A stretch of 64,000 nt of DNA from the NCBI RefSeq assembly GCF_001282685.1, contig NZ_LN875035.1, positions 786,250 through 850,249 on the forward strand. The letters run 5' to 3'. The notes beneath the pieces are model-generated. The model ran no database searches, was not told the origin of the DNA, and was given only the letters and a program-made list of their open reading frames with translations. This document shows positions 28,320-36,461 of the stretch, piece after piece. The position numbers and the translations under genes are program-made. This DNA is from Niameybacter massiliensis (lineage in GTDB: Bacteria; Bacillota; Clostridia; Lachnospirales; Cellulosilyticaceae). The stretch's first letter is position 1. Every line of letters starts with the position of its first letter.

Positions 28320-28949
28320 ATTTTTTCTAAACTGACTATAACTAAGAAAGGAACGATCAAATTCTACTTCTGTCGGCTCAATGGTAGTAATTTCAGTAAC
28401 CTTCAATAATATATAATCCTGTGCATGAGCAAATAAGTATAACCCGTCACGCTTTAAGACATATTCCAAGCATGCTACATTTGAAATCCCATCCACCTGG
28501 GCAAGCACCTGTTCATCCAAACAGTAATTTATAACTTTACATATTTCTGTATCTGTATCTATTGGAGCATCCACTAAGTCAATGGAAAGATAATCTTGCA
28601 TATCTCTTTCCACTAAGGTAGTAAGACTTGAGTCTAACAAACATAGCTTTTGTATAATGGCATCTTTCCGCTGTGTAACTGTAAAGCTGTCTGCAACGCT
28701 AAGTGCTAAAATGATATGATGAATCTCTTCTGGAGTAAAAAACGAACTTGCAAACTGATATTTTTCATCCAGATATACACCGCCACCAATCCCTTGTGTA
28801 CAATATATAGGAATGCCTATTCCTGATAAACGGTCAATATCCCTCTCAATAGTCTTTTTACTTACTGCTAATAGCTCTGCCAGTTCTCCATAGGTTGATT
28901 TTCTGTATTTCAGCAAATAAATTAATAGTTCAAATTGTCTACTTTTCAG
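28311..28949 (-). CDS. HTH_11/WYL-domain regulator with a non-ATG start
   Basis: 212 residues from a CTG at 28947-28949. The HTH is STYGELAELLAVSKKTIERDIDRL; the C-terminal part resembles a short WYL domain (CLEYVLKRDGLYLFAHAQDYILLKV). No ATG fits: the frame has TTG at 28965-28967, inside or before the strong GGGAGGAG site, and CTG nine bases after it. The CTG gives a normal WYL-protein opening (KSRQFELLIYLLKY). It is shorter than typical 300-residue WYL regulators. It probably controls the MATE gene downstream. The ligand is unknown. Confidence 0.68.
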   Translation of the reverse strand: MKSRQFELLIYLLKYRKSTYGELAELLAVSKKTIERDIDRLSGIGIPIYCTQGIGGGVYLDEKYQFASSFFTPEEIHHIILALSVADSFTVTQRKDAIIQKLCLLDSSLTTLVERDMQDYLSIDLVDAPIDTDTEICKVINYCLDEQVLAQVDGISNVACLEYVLKRDGLYLFAHAQDYILLKVTEITTIEPTEVEFDRSFLSYSQFRKNSR

Positions 28950-29013
28950 TACCTTCTCTCCTCCCAAAACTTATTAACCTAAATATATTATCACAATAAC
29001 GAATATGGCTCAA

Positions 29014-29124
29014 TTAACAAACTGCCAATCCATAAAAAAGCAACTTTCTGGCTTTTATACCACTCAAGAACTTTTCTCTATCCACTTCTAAGATTCTTAC
29101 TTGTTCACTCATTAGATTTTTCAT
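29014..29124 (-). CDS. Candidate 36-residue small ORF with a good ribosome site
   Basis: ATG at 29122-29124 follows AGGGGGG by five bases. It encodes MKNLMSEQVRILEVDREK then LSGIKARKLLFYGLAVC, with a charged N-half and hydrophobic C-half. It lies between the rlmD terminator and the WYL regulator on the same strand, with no clear promoter. It may be a real small peptide, a leader, or the remnant of a lost gene. No family is recognised. Confidence 0.3.
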   Translation of the reverse strand: MKNLMSEQVRILEVDREKFLSGIKARKLLFYGLAVC

Positions 29125-29150
29125 TAAATACCCCCCTAGACGCAAAACAA

Positions 29151-29184
29151 AAGGCTTACAGGTTTTTTAACACCTATAAGCCTT
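29151..29184 (-). terminator. Terminator of the rlmD operon
   Basis: A 13-bp stem (29151-29163 with 29172-29184, one mismatch) with a T-rich minus-strand tail, 14 bases after the rlmD stop. It closes the yhaM to rlmD transcript. Confidence 0.8.
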
Positions 29185-29197
29185 GATTTTATTTTCA

Positions 29198-30550
29198 TTA
29201 TTTAACTAATTTTACAACTGTTTCAACGTGAGTCGTATGTGGGAACATATCAACTGGTTGTACTTTTTCAACTTTATAGCCTTGTTGATCAAGATATCCT
29301 AAATCTCTTCCTAGTGTAGCTGGATCACAAGATACATAAACGATTTTCTTAGGATTCATTTTCACAAGGGTTTCAAGTAATGCTTGGTCGCACCCTTTTC
29401 TTGGTGGGTCTACAACGATTGTATCTGCTGTCAGACCATTTGCATATTGTTCTGGGATCACTTCTTCAGCTTTTCCTACGAAGAACTCTACGTTATGAAT
29501 GTCATTAAGTGCTGCATTTTCACATGCATTTTCAATGGCTGGTGCTACAATCTCTACACCATACACTTTCTTTGCTTTTTGTGCTAAGAAGAGAGAAATA
29601 GTCCCAATACCGCAGTAAGCATCCCATACTGTCTCATTGCCTTCAAGCTCAGCGTATTCTAATGCTTTGTCGTAAAGCACTTTGGTTTGCTCTGGATTGA
29701 CTTGGAAGAAGGAAAGAGCAGAGATTTTGAATTTTAAATCTCCAATAGTATCAATGATATAGTCTCTTCCTTCAAGGACTTTAATCTCATGTCCTAAAAT
29801 CACATTAGTTTTTGCTTTATTGATATTGAGTAACACACTTGTTAAGCCTTCTACTGCATGTAAAGCTTCTAGTAATTTGTCGCTGTGTGGAAGCTCATTG
29901 CCATTAACCACTAAGCATACCATCACTTCTCCAGTATAGAAACCTGTCTTAATCATGAGGTGTCTAACTAAGCCTTTATGTGTTTCTTCATCATAGATAG
30001 ATATATTGTTTACTTCTAAGAAGTTTCTTACGATTTCAATGATTTGCTCGCAACGTTTGTCTTGAATCCCACAAGTTGACCAATCTACAACTTTGTGTGT
30101 ACGGCTCATATAGAAACCAATTTGTACTTTCCCATTTTCCTTGCGAATAGGGTATTGGGCTTTGTTACGATAATGTGCTGGTGCTTCCATCCCTAGGGTT
30201 GGAAGCACTTCTATATCTTTAAGTCCACCAATACGTGTAAGGGCATTATATACCTTGCTTTGTTTCCACTCAAGTTGTGCTTCATAGCTCATATGTTGAA
30301 GTTGACAACCACCGCATTTAGTTGCTACTTCACAAGTCACTTCACTTCTTCTTGGTGACGGACTAAAAATCTTTTCAATCTTTCCATAGGCTAAGTTCTT
30401 TTTCACTTTAAGTATTTTAACTTCTAACTGATCACCTGTTATCGCTTCAGGCACAAAAACAACGAAGTCATTGATTTTCCCAACGCCTTCTCCATTTGTA
30501 CCTATATCTGTAATCGTCATCTCATAAAATTTATTTTTCTCTACTGACAT
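29198..30550 (-). CDS. rlmD: 23S rRNA (uracil-C5)-methyltransferase RlmD/RlmCD
   Basis: 450 residues. An N-terminal TRAM domain (about 4-60) precedes the Fe-S cysteines (TCEVATKCGGCQLQHM). The SAM domain has WDAYCGIGTISLFLA, then VVDPPRKGC, then the catalytic Cys in IVYVSCDPATLGRD. It methylates U1939 (or U747 and U1939 in Firmicutes-type RlmCD) of 23S rRNA. GGAG lies seven bases before ATG. It ends a run with the small unknown gene, the split nuclease genes and yhaM. Confidence 0.94.
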   Translation of the reverse strand: MSVEKNKFYEMTITDIGTNGEGVGKINDFVVFVPEAITGDQLEVKILKVKKNLAYGKIEKIFSPSPRRSEVTCEVATKCGGCQLQHMSYEAQLEWKQSKVYNALTRIGGLKDIEVLPTLGMEAPAHYRNKAQYPIRKENGKVQIGFYMSRTHKVVDWSTCGIQDKRCEQIIEIVRNFLEVNNISIYDEETHKGLVRHLMIKTGFYTGEVMVCLVVNGNELPHSDKLLEALHAVEGLTSVLLNINKAKTNVILGHEIKVLEGRDYIIDTIGDLKFKISALSFFQVNPEQTKVLYDKALEYAELEGNETVWDAYCGIGTISLFLAQKAKKVYGVEIVAPAIENACENAALNDIHNVEFFVGKAEEVIPEQYANGLTADTIVVDPPRKGCDQALLETLVKMNPKKIVYVSCDPATLGRDLGYLDQQGYKVEKVQPVDMFPHTTHVETVVKLVK

Positions 30551-30567
30551 CTTTCTTCTCCTGGTCT

Positions 30568-30744
30568 TTAATGAAAACTTGGTGTTTCGCCTTCTTCATC
30601 TTTAAGTAGTGTACGAATAGCCTTGGCTATTGCTTTTTCTTCTACTTCTTGCATCTTTGTTGTAAGATTACGTTGGATGAAATGATCAAGTAAATTTGAA
30701 CGTTGTGGTTGTACTTTTTTATTAGTGTTATCTTTTTCTCCCAT
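30568..30744 (-). CDS. Small 58-residue protein of unknown function in the nuclease operon
   Basis: Starts at the ATG at 30742-30744, two bases after the nuclease subunit stop, with GAGGAAGAGG seven bases upstream. It is highly charged (EKDNTNKKVQPQRSN, MQEVEEKAIAKAIRTLLKDEE) and likely forms a helix without a membrane segment. No family is recognised. Coupling with the Cas4-like subunit and position before rlmD suggest it may help one of them. Confidence 0.5.
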   Translation of the reverse strand: MGEKDNTNKKVQPQRSNLLDHFIQRNLTTKMQEVEEKAIAKAIRTLLKDEEGETPSFH

Positions 30745-30746
30745 TT

Positions 30747-31283
30747 CTAATCCTCTTCCTCGCATTCACATACCGTATACTGGCAAATACAATTTCTGCA
30801 TTTAATATAGCTTTTTTTCTCATTTGTCTTATACTTTCCCTCTAGCATGAGGTGCATATCACGTAATGTATTTTTCACCATAAGGCGATGCTTATAGGTA
30901 TTACGTATTTTAAAAGTTTTGTTACTATAAACTAACTTACCATAAGGTGGTTTCTTGCCATACACAGCTTCTACAAGTAAAAAATACGCCAAAAGCTGCA
31001 TCATATCCCCCTCATGTGGTAAGTCTTCTTTGGCAACACCACTTTTGATTTCAAAAGGTATATAACGTCCTGTTAAAAATGTCTTAAATATATAATCCGG
31101 CTTGCCTTGTAAGTCATATTCCTCTGATACCAGCATCTTGCCACCATTCTCATCTGTATAAATCATCCGTGCAAAAGGTAAACCGACTTGCATTTTCTGC
31201 TTACAAGATATACTTGGTCTAAATAAATAGTAGCAAAGGAAAAGACCACAAGCTCCTAATAATAGTGCTTCTCCTATTTCCAT
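30747..31283 (-). CDS. Membrane-anchored Cas4/RecB-family PD-(D/E)XK nuclease subunit
   Basis: 178 residues. An N-terminal membrane helix spans about 3-21. The RecB-family core is intact: GKPD (60-63), the ExK pair Glu78-Ile-Lys80 in PFEIKSG, and the QxxxY helix Gln96-Tyr100 (MMQLLAYFLLVEA). The C-terminal Cys162, Cys165, Cys167, Cys172 and Cys174 (CRNCICQYTVCEC) match the three-Cys end of Cas4 Fe-S clusters. The N-terminal Cys of Cas4 is missing here but is encoded by the preceding gene. Its ATG overlaps that gene by 10 bases and has its own AAGGAG site, so this is not a simple frameshift. It would cut DNA 5' to 3'. CRISPR-linked work is not implied. Confidence 0.75.
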   Translation of the reverse strand: MEIGEALLLGACGLFLCYYLFRPSISCKQKMQVGLPFARMIYTDENGGKMLVSEEYDLQGKPDYIFKTFLTGRYIPFEIKSGVAKEDLPHEGDMMQLLAYFLLVEAVYGKKPPYGKLVYSNKTFKIRNTYKHRLMVKNTLRDMHLMLEGKYKTNEKKSYIKCRNCICQYTVCECEEED

Positions 31284-31552
31284 ATGCCTACTCCTTTAAA
31301 TATAAGGATTAATAGGCCGATAAGGATAATAATCCTTATAACTTTCATAATTCGATATCTGAAGTGATAAGACGTATGGTGCTTCATCCCTTTTGTAAAG
31401 TATTCCGTATGCTCACTATGCTCTATGTCTAGTGCCTCATACATCTGGGTTAAACTTTTTGCACCATATACTCTTTTGTAATACCATTGGTTAGGGCAAT
31501 ACATAAAACGATTCAGCTCGTTGGCTGAAATACGGGTACTACTTTTTTTCAT
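31274..31552 (-). CDS. Membrane-anchored Cas4 N-terminal-like subunit (split nuclease partner)
   Basis: 92 residues. Residues 8-32 read as the Cas4 opening: SANELNRFMYCPNQWYYKRVYG, with Cys19 in the YCPxxWY motif that supplies one Fe-S ligand and DNA-binding helix. A membrane helix lies at about 70-88, then the protein ends. It has no nuclease core of its own. It overlaps yhaM (ATGA) and the core subunit gene downstream, so all three are translationally coupled. Together with the next protein it would rebuild one four-Cys Fe-S nuclease facing the cytoplasm. This pairing is an inference. Confidence 0.65.
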   Translation of the reverse strand: MKKSSTRISANELNRFMYCPNQWYYKRVYGAKSLTQMYEALDIEHSEHTEYFTKGMKHHTSYHFRYRIMKVIRIIILIGLLILIFKGVGIWK

Positions 31553-32487
31553 AGCATTGAACGTCTCATATTTCTTGTTAAAATTTTGTTGTATCCTAGA
31601 CTTGGCTCATTTGGATCTGAGTTTCTAAGCATTTCTTCAAACATTTTCAGCTTAGAATCACTATAGTCTGCAAGGTGTACAATCATGGCTTCAATACATT
31701 TAGGACGTTTTGGTGAACCATATTCATATTCACCATGGTGAGAAAGAATAATATGTTTAAGAAGGAGTAACGCTTCTTGTGATAATTCTTCTATATTTGC
31801 TTTGGCTTCATTTACTTTTTCAACCCCAAGCATAATATGGCCTAGTAATTGGCCTTCGTCTGTATAATCATTCTTTGGAAAAGCTGAAAGTTCATAGATT
31901 TTACCTATGTCATGTAATAAGCACCCTGCTACTACTAAATCTACATTCACAGGTTCATAACGGCCGGCTAAAAATACACCGATTTCAGCAACGCTTACTG
32001 TATGTTCTAATAAACCACCTAAGTAAGCATGGTGTACGGATTTGGCTGCTGCTCCAGACATAAAGTATTTATAAATGATGTCATCATAAAAGATTGCTTC
32101 TAATAGCTTTTTGATACCTGGGTCTTTGACCTCATCAATTCTACTAAATAATTTTTCTTCTAGGACTTTGATATCTTTAGGTGTATGAGGAAGTAAATTT
32201 TTAAGTTCATAACTGCCTTCTTCTGCACGTTTAATCTTTCCAATATTGGCTTGTAGATTGTCTTGATATAATACAACCTCTGCTTCTACTGAAACCACAT
32301 CATCTACATTAAATTCTTCAATCCCTGGATGAATTGCCCAGATCTTGCCTTCTATTATCCCTGTTGCATCTTGAAGCTTAACAGTAAGATAGTCTTTTCC
32401 ATTTTTATTTTTAAGCATTTGCTTATATTTACATAGATAGCATCCTTGCATCTTCTCTTCTGATTTTAAGTCAACTATAAGGCTCAT
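31549..32487 (-). CDS. yhaM: 3'-5' exoribonuclease YhaM (OB-fold plus HD domain)
   Basis: 312 residues from the ATG at 32485-32487, eight bases after AAGGAG; the 22 residues upstream in frame lack support. The N-terminal OB-fold (about 1-90) has the DYLTVKLQDATGIIEGKIW pattern. The HD domain has HHAYLGGLLEHT, the HD pair in GCLLHDIGKIYE and HIILSHHGEYEYGSP. It degrades RNA or single-stranded DNA from the 3' end. The stop overlaps the split-nuclease gene (ATGA). Confidence 0.9.
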   Translation of the reverse strand: MSLIVDLKSEEKMQGCYLCKYKQMLKNKNGKDYLTVKLQDATGIIEGKIWAIHPGIEEFNVDDVVSVEAEVVLYQDNLQANIGKIKRAEEGSYELKNLLPHTPKDIKVLEEKLFSRIDEVKDPGIKKLLEAIFYDDIIYKYFMSGAAAKSVHHAYLGGLLEHTVSVAEIGVFLAGRYEPVNVDLVVAGCLLHDIGKIYELSAFPKNDYTDEGQLLGHIMLGVEKVNEAKANIEELSQEALLLLKHIILSHHGEYEYGSPKRPKCIEAMIVHLADYSDSKLKMFEEMLRNSDPNEPSLGYNKILTRNMRRSML

Positions 32488-32534
32488 TTCATCCACTCCT
32501 TTATGCCCCATTGTAACATAAATGGAAAAATTAT

Positions 32535-32565
32535 AAAAGACGATGAATGTCATTCATCGCCTTTT
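32535..32565 (-). terminator. Terminator of the mutS2-htrA region
   Basis: Arms 32535-32549 and 32551-32565 pair, with one mismatch and the innermost bases opening as a loop. A T-rich minus-strand tail follows. It lies seven bases after the htrA stop and separates htrA from yhaM. Confidence 0.8.
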
Positions 32566-32571
32566 ATGGTT

Positions 32572-34191
32572 TTATTGATTTTGACTTTGAAGCTGCGCTT
32601 GACTCTTGCCTCGAAGTTTAACATCTAAATTCACTTTTTCTGAACCACGTACTATCTTAAGAGAAACTTGATCACCTACTTGTTTCTCTAAAAGAAGTGC
32701 TTTAAGCTCTTCCATTGTAGCGATTCTTGTGCCATCAAATTCAATAATAATATCGCCTTGTTGCATACCTGCTATAGCTGCACTACTTCCTGGTTGTACT
32801 TGAACAACCATAATCCCTACTGGAATATCGTAGTAATTACCTAATTCCTCAGTTAAGTTTTCACCGACAATACCAAGTACTGGACGGTCAATACTACCAT
32901 TTTGCATCAGTTCATCTACAATAGGTTTAACATCATTGATTGGAATAGCAAAGCCCATTCCTTCAATTTGGCTATCTACTAATTTGATGGTATTAATCCC
33001 AATAACTTCTCCTGTTGGTCCCACAAGGGCCCCACCACTATTACCTGGGTTAATCGCAGCATCTGTTTGAATCAGATTAAGTTTTTGATCTGTTAAGTTA
33101 ATCTCACGGTCAAGGGCACTAATAACCCCTACAGTTACTGTATTTTCATAGGCTTCATCAATAGGTGTACCAATAGCCACTGCTAAGTCCCCTACACGTA
33201 GTGTATCATTATCACCCAGTGCAGCTGGTTGAATTTGATCTACAATATCTGTTGGTACGTCTGCTTTATTAACGGATACAACAGCAATATCTGTAACTGT
33301 ATCGTAACCTACAATCTCTGCTGGTACCTTTGTATTGCCAAGGAAGGTCACTGTTAATGAGCTTGCCCCTTCTACAACGTGTGCATTAGAAATAATGAAG
33401 ATTTTATCACCATCTGTTTTAAAGATAACCCCTGAACCAAGTCCTTCTTGATTGAATTCACCAGCCCATGTTGTCACAACCTTATTATTTTTAATAGATA
33501 CAACAGATGGTCCTACATTGGCTGCAATATCTGCTATAGAATTATTCACATAGACAGGTGCTACATAACCTGTAGATTGGGCGAAAGAACTATTGTTATT
33601 GCCTCCATTTGTTGAAGAATCACTAAATTCCATACCGTATTTATCTGTATACAGTTGTTTGGCTAAAGGTGCTGTAAATGCATAGCCTGCTCCAAGAGAA
33701 GCACCACCTACAAGACTTACAATGGTAAGACCTGCTACAAATTTACCAAATCCTCCTGAAGATTTTTTCTTACGAGGTGCCTTTTTCTCTTTAATGGTCT
33801 CATGGTAGTAGGTATTATTCTCATCCATAATAGGAGGAAGAGGATTGGTACTACTTGCCACTTTTGGCTCTTCTGTATAGCTGCCAGCTTGCCCATTTTG
33901 TGTATAATCTGTCTGACTTTGATTATTTGCTGAATTGCTAGATGTATAAGATCCTCGTTGTGATGTATGTGCAGGGTTAACTTGTGTATAGTTTGCCTGT
34001 TGTGTTACATTCCCTTGCTCCATAGTTGAAGGTACTGTTTGTTTGTCTGTATTGTTGCTATTTACATTTATAGATTCTGCTGGCTGAACTTGATCAGCTG
34101 GTATCCCTTGTGCATCTGGTATCGGTGTATAAGGAACATCTATTATTTTGTTATTTTTATTTGATTCATTTCTATTATTATTATCTTGCAT
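32572..34191 (-). CDS. htrA: HtrA/DegP-family membrane-anchored serine protease
   Basis: 539 residues from the ATG at 34189-34191, eight bases after GGAGG. Residues 1-145 are a long cytoplasmic Asn/Gln/Ser/Thr-rich tail, ending in a basic patch (KKAPRKKKSSGG). A membrane helix (about 150-175) anchors the protease outside. The S1C triad is His271 (SNAHVVEG), Asp301 (DTVTDIAVV) and Ser385 (NPGNSGGAL). One PDZ domain closes the protein. It degrades or chaperones misfolded exported proteins. It lies downstream of a two-component pair on the same strand, an arrangement like CssRS and htrA. Confidence 0.94.
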   Translation of the reverse strand: MQDNNNRNESNKNNKIIDVPYTPIPDAQGIPADQVQPAESINVNSNNTDKQTVPSTMEQGNVTQQANYTQVNPAHTSQRGSYTSSNSANNQSQTDYTQNGQAGSYTEEPKVASSTNPLPPIMDENNTYYHETIKEKKAPRKKKSSGGFGKFVAGLTIVSLVGGASLGAGYAFTAPLAKQLYTDKYGMEFSDSSTNGGNNNSSFAQSTGYVAPVYVNNSIADIAANVGPSVVSIKNNKVVTTWAGEFNQEGLGSGVIFKTDGDKIFIISNAHVVEGASSLTVTFLGNTKVPAEIVGYDTVTDIAVVSVNKADVPTDIVDQIQPAALGDNDTLRVGDLAVAIGTPIDEAYENTVTVGVISALDREINLTDQKLNLIQTDAAINPGNSGGALVGPTGEVIGINTIKLVDSQIEGMGFAIPINDVKPIVDELMQNGSIDRPVLGIVGENLTEELGNYYDIPVGIMVVQVQPGSSAAIAGMQQGDIIIEFDGTRIATMEELKALLLEKQVGDQVSLKIVRGSEKVNLDVKLRGKSQAQLQSQNQ

Positions 34192-34295
34192 CAAGATCGC
34201 CTCCATTTACAATTCGTTTTTGATAACTGTAGTATAGGTTCGGATTTTGAATAGTGTATGAATACAATGTAAAAAGAAGGTAGTATTATTTTGAA

Positions 34296-35780
34296 CTAAA
34301 CTTTAGAAAGTGTGAAGTAAAATGTAACAGGTTCACCTTCATTTGAAATAATACCTAGTTCTTCATTATGCTGACGGATTGTTTCCTTTACAATCACAAG
34401 GCCGATGCCCATTCCTGTCTTATCCTTACCCCTTGATAGATCAGACTTGTAGAATCTCTCCCAAATATTCTTTTGATCTTCTTTCGAAATACTTGGACCG
34501 CTATTTCTAATATAAACCCAAACTTTATTTTGTTTTGCTACAGTTTCTACTTCAATTGTTCCCTGATTATTAACAAATTTAAACGCATTATCTAACAAAT
34601 TTTGAACAACTCTTGCAATTTTTTCTGGATCTGCAAATACCATCTGCTCTTTTTTATCAAATAATACGTCTACCTTCACTTCTTTATCCTTTGTAATTTG
34701 TTCAAAGTTATCAAGAAGGTCTCGGATCATCTCATGTAGATTAAATTCCATTTTCTTAAGCGGTAAGTTGCCTTCTTCCATACGACTCAGTTCTAAAATG
34801 TCATTGGTCATCTTAATCATACGTTGAGATTCGTTTAAAACAATACGTAGATACTTGTCATGCTTCTCTGGTGGAATGGTGCCATCTAATATGGCTGTCA
34901 CAAAACCTTGAATAGATGTAAGAGGTGAACGCATATCGTGAGAGACATTGGCTATAAAGGCTTTACGATTGGCGTCAATTTTATCTAGCTCTTCCGCCAT
35001 ATAGTTAAGGGATTCACCAAGTTGAGCGATTTCATCTTCTCCCTCAACGTCTATACGCTTAGCAAAATCACCATTTGCAATCTTCTTAGCTACTTGGTTC
35101 ATTTCTTTAAGGGGTTTACTCATACGCTTTGAAGTATAGTAAATTAAAATAAAGATAATACCTGCTGTTACAAGGACAGCCTTTGCCAAGATACTTCTTA
35201 CTTCATCAATCAGTGTCAGAATCTGTGGCATTGGTGTATGAATAAATAGGGCAAGCTCTACTTGGCCACCTATTTCAATAGGATAGCCCACAGTGAGTAC
35301 AGGTGTAGAAAAATACTGTTCAAAGCCTGTTTCGCGAGAAATGATATTCCCTTCAAAGACTTTCTCAATGATTTCAGGATTGGCTAACTTTCGATCTAAA
35401 ATCATAGAATCTTCTTTGCCTGAGACCATTTGCATTTTATGGTCTTTACCTACTATCCAAGTTGTTGCATCTAAATAACTATCTAATACTTTAATTCTAA
35501 GTGTGACGCGGTCTAATACTGAACTAATAGATTGATGCATTTCACCAACCTTTTGATATTCTTCAGCAATCAGCTCTGCTTGCTTAATCATAATGTTTTC
35601 TGTGTAGTCCACATAGTAACGTTGAAAAGCATTAGAAAAAATAGTGAAGAAGAAAACAAACGTAACAATTAAAATACCGATATAAAGGGTTAAAAGTTTA
35701 TTAAATAAAGAAGAGAATAGGACTCTCTTCTTTACTTTTCGAACTTGTACCCTACTCCCCATACTGTTTTTATGCTCCAT
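34296..35780 (-). CDS. HAMP-type sensor histidine kinase upstream of htrA
   Basis: 494 residues. Helices at about 27-49 and 199-216 bracket an extracellular domain of about 150 residues. HAMP (217-270), HisKA with His281 (VSHDMRSP), and HATPase motifs (LLDNAFKF, NSGPSIS, GMGIGL) follow. AAGGTG lies seven bases before ATG, and the gene overlaps the response regulator by 49 bases. It is the membrane sensor of the pair and a PhoR/CssS-type role is plausible. Signal unknown. Confidence 0.93.
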   Translation of the reverse strand: MEHKNSMGSRVQVRKVKKRVLFSSLFNKLLTLYIGILIVTFVFFFTIFSNAFQRYYVDYTENIMIKQAELIAEEYQKVGEMHQSISSVLDRVTLRIKVLDSYLDATTWIVGKDHKMQMVSGKEDSMILDRKLANPEIIEKVFEGNIISRETGFEQYFSTPVLTVGYPIEIGGQVELALFIHTPMPQILTLIDEVRSILAKAVLVTAGIIFILIYYTSKRMSKPLKEMNQVAKKIANGDFAKRIDVEGEDEIAQLGESLNYMAEELDKIDANRKAFIANVSHDMRSPLTSIQGFVTAILDGTIPPEKHDKYLRIVLNESQRMIKMTNDILELSRMEEGNLPLKKMEFNLHEMIRDLLDNFEQITKDKEVKVDVLFDKKEQMVFADPEKIARVVQNLLDNAFKFVNNQGTIEVETVAKQNKVWVYIRNSGPSISKEDQKNIWERFYKSDLSRGKDKTGMGIGLVIVKETIRQHNEELGIISNEGEPVTFYFTLSKV

Positions 35781-36421
35781 GGATGATCACCTTCAAATTT
35801 GTCTCTTAACCTTTTAATGTGTACGTCAACTGTACGTGTATCGCCTACAAAATCATAGCCCCAGATTTTGTCTAAAAGCTGTTCTCTTGTAAATACTTGC
35901 TTTGGATGGCTTGCTAAAAAGTATAGAACTTCTAACTCTTTTGGTGGTAACTCTAAGATATTACCTTGATAGGTTACAGAATAGTTATCTTTATCTACGA
36001 TTAAGTCTTCAAGGACAATACGATTTTTTGTTTCAGTAGGTTCTGCTTCTTCTTTTACTGTACGACGGAGTACAGCTTTGACACGGGCAATTAATTCTTT
36101 TGGATCAAATGGTTTGGCAATATAGTCATCTGCGCCTAACTCAAGCCCTAATACTTTATCAAACACATCACATTTTGCTGTAAGCATAATGATAGGGGTT
36201 TTACTTGTACGTCTAATGTATTTACATACGTCATAACCATCCATCTCTGGTAGCATGACATCAAGTAAGATTAAATCTGGTTTATAAGATTCAAATGCAT
36301 CTACAGCTTGTTTCCCACTGTAAACTTCTTGTGTGTCATAGCCTTCCTTTTGAAGATAGAGCGAAATGAGCTCTGCAATATTGGTATCGTCATCTACAAC
36401 GAGAATTTTACTTTTGTTCAT
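35732..36421 (-). CDS. OmpR/PhoB-family response regulator
   Basis: 229 residues. The receiver domain has the acidic pair Asp10/Asp11, the phospho-acceptor Asp54 (PDLILLDVMLPEMDG) and Lys in IAKPFDPKEL. The C-terminal winged helix (PPKELEVLYFLASHPKQVFTREQLLDKIWG, TVDVHIKRLRDKFE) is OmpR-type. It acts with the kinase that overlaps its end and probably regulates htrA. It lies 40 bases after mutS2. Confidence 0.95.
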   Translation of the reverse strand: MNKSKILVVDDDTNIAELISLYLQKEGYDTQEVYSGKQAVDAFESYKPDLILLDVMLPEMDGYDVCKYIRRTSKTPIIMLTAKCDVFDKVLGLELGADDYIAKPFDPKELIARVKAVLRRTVKEEAEPTETKNRIVLEDLIVDKDNYSVTYQGNILELPPKELEVLYFLASHPKQVFTREQLLDKIWGYDFVGDTRTVDVHIKRLRDKFEGDHPWSIKTVWGVGYKFEK

Positions 36422-36461
36422 TAAGACTTCCTCCTTTGTCTCGTTTAATCTATTTCTACAA

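Noticed and set aside
30747-31552. A single Cas4 gene broken by a frameshift
   Set aside because: The second ORF has its own ATG and an AAGGAG site at proper spacing, and both ORFs carry a separate membrane helix. Two coupled genes fit better, though close relatives should be checked.
29000-33000. CRISPR array or other cas genes near the Cas4-like genes
   Set aside because: No regularly spaced repeats and no other cas motifs were seen.
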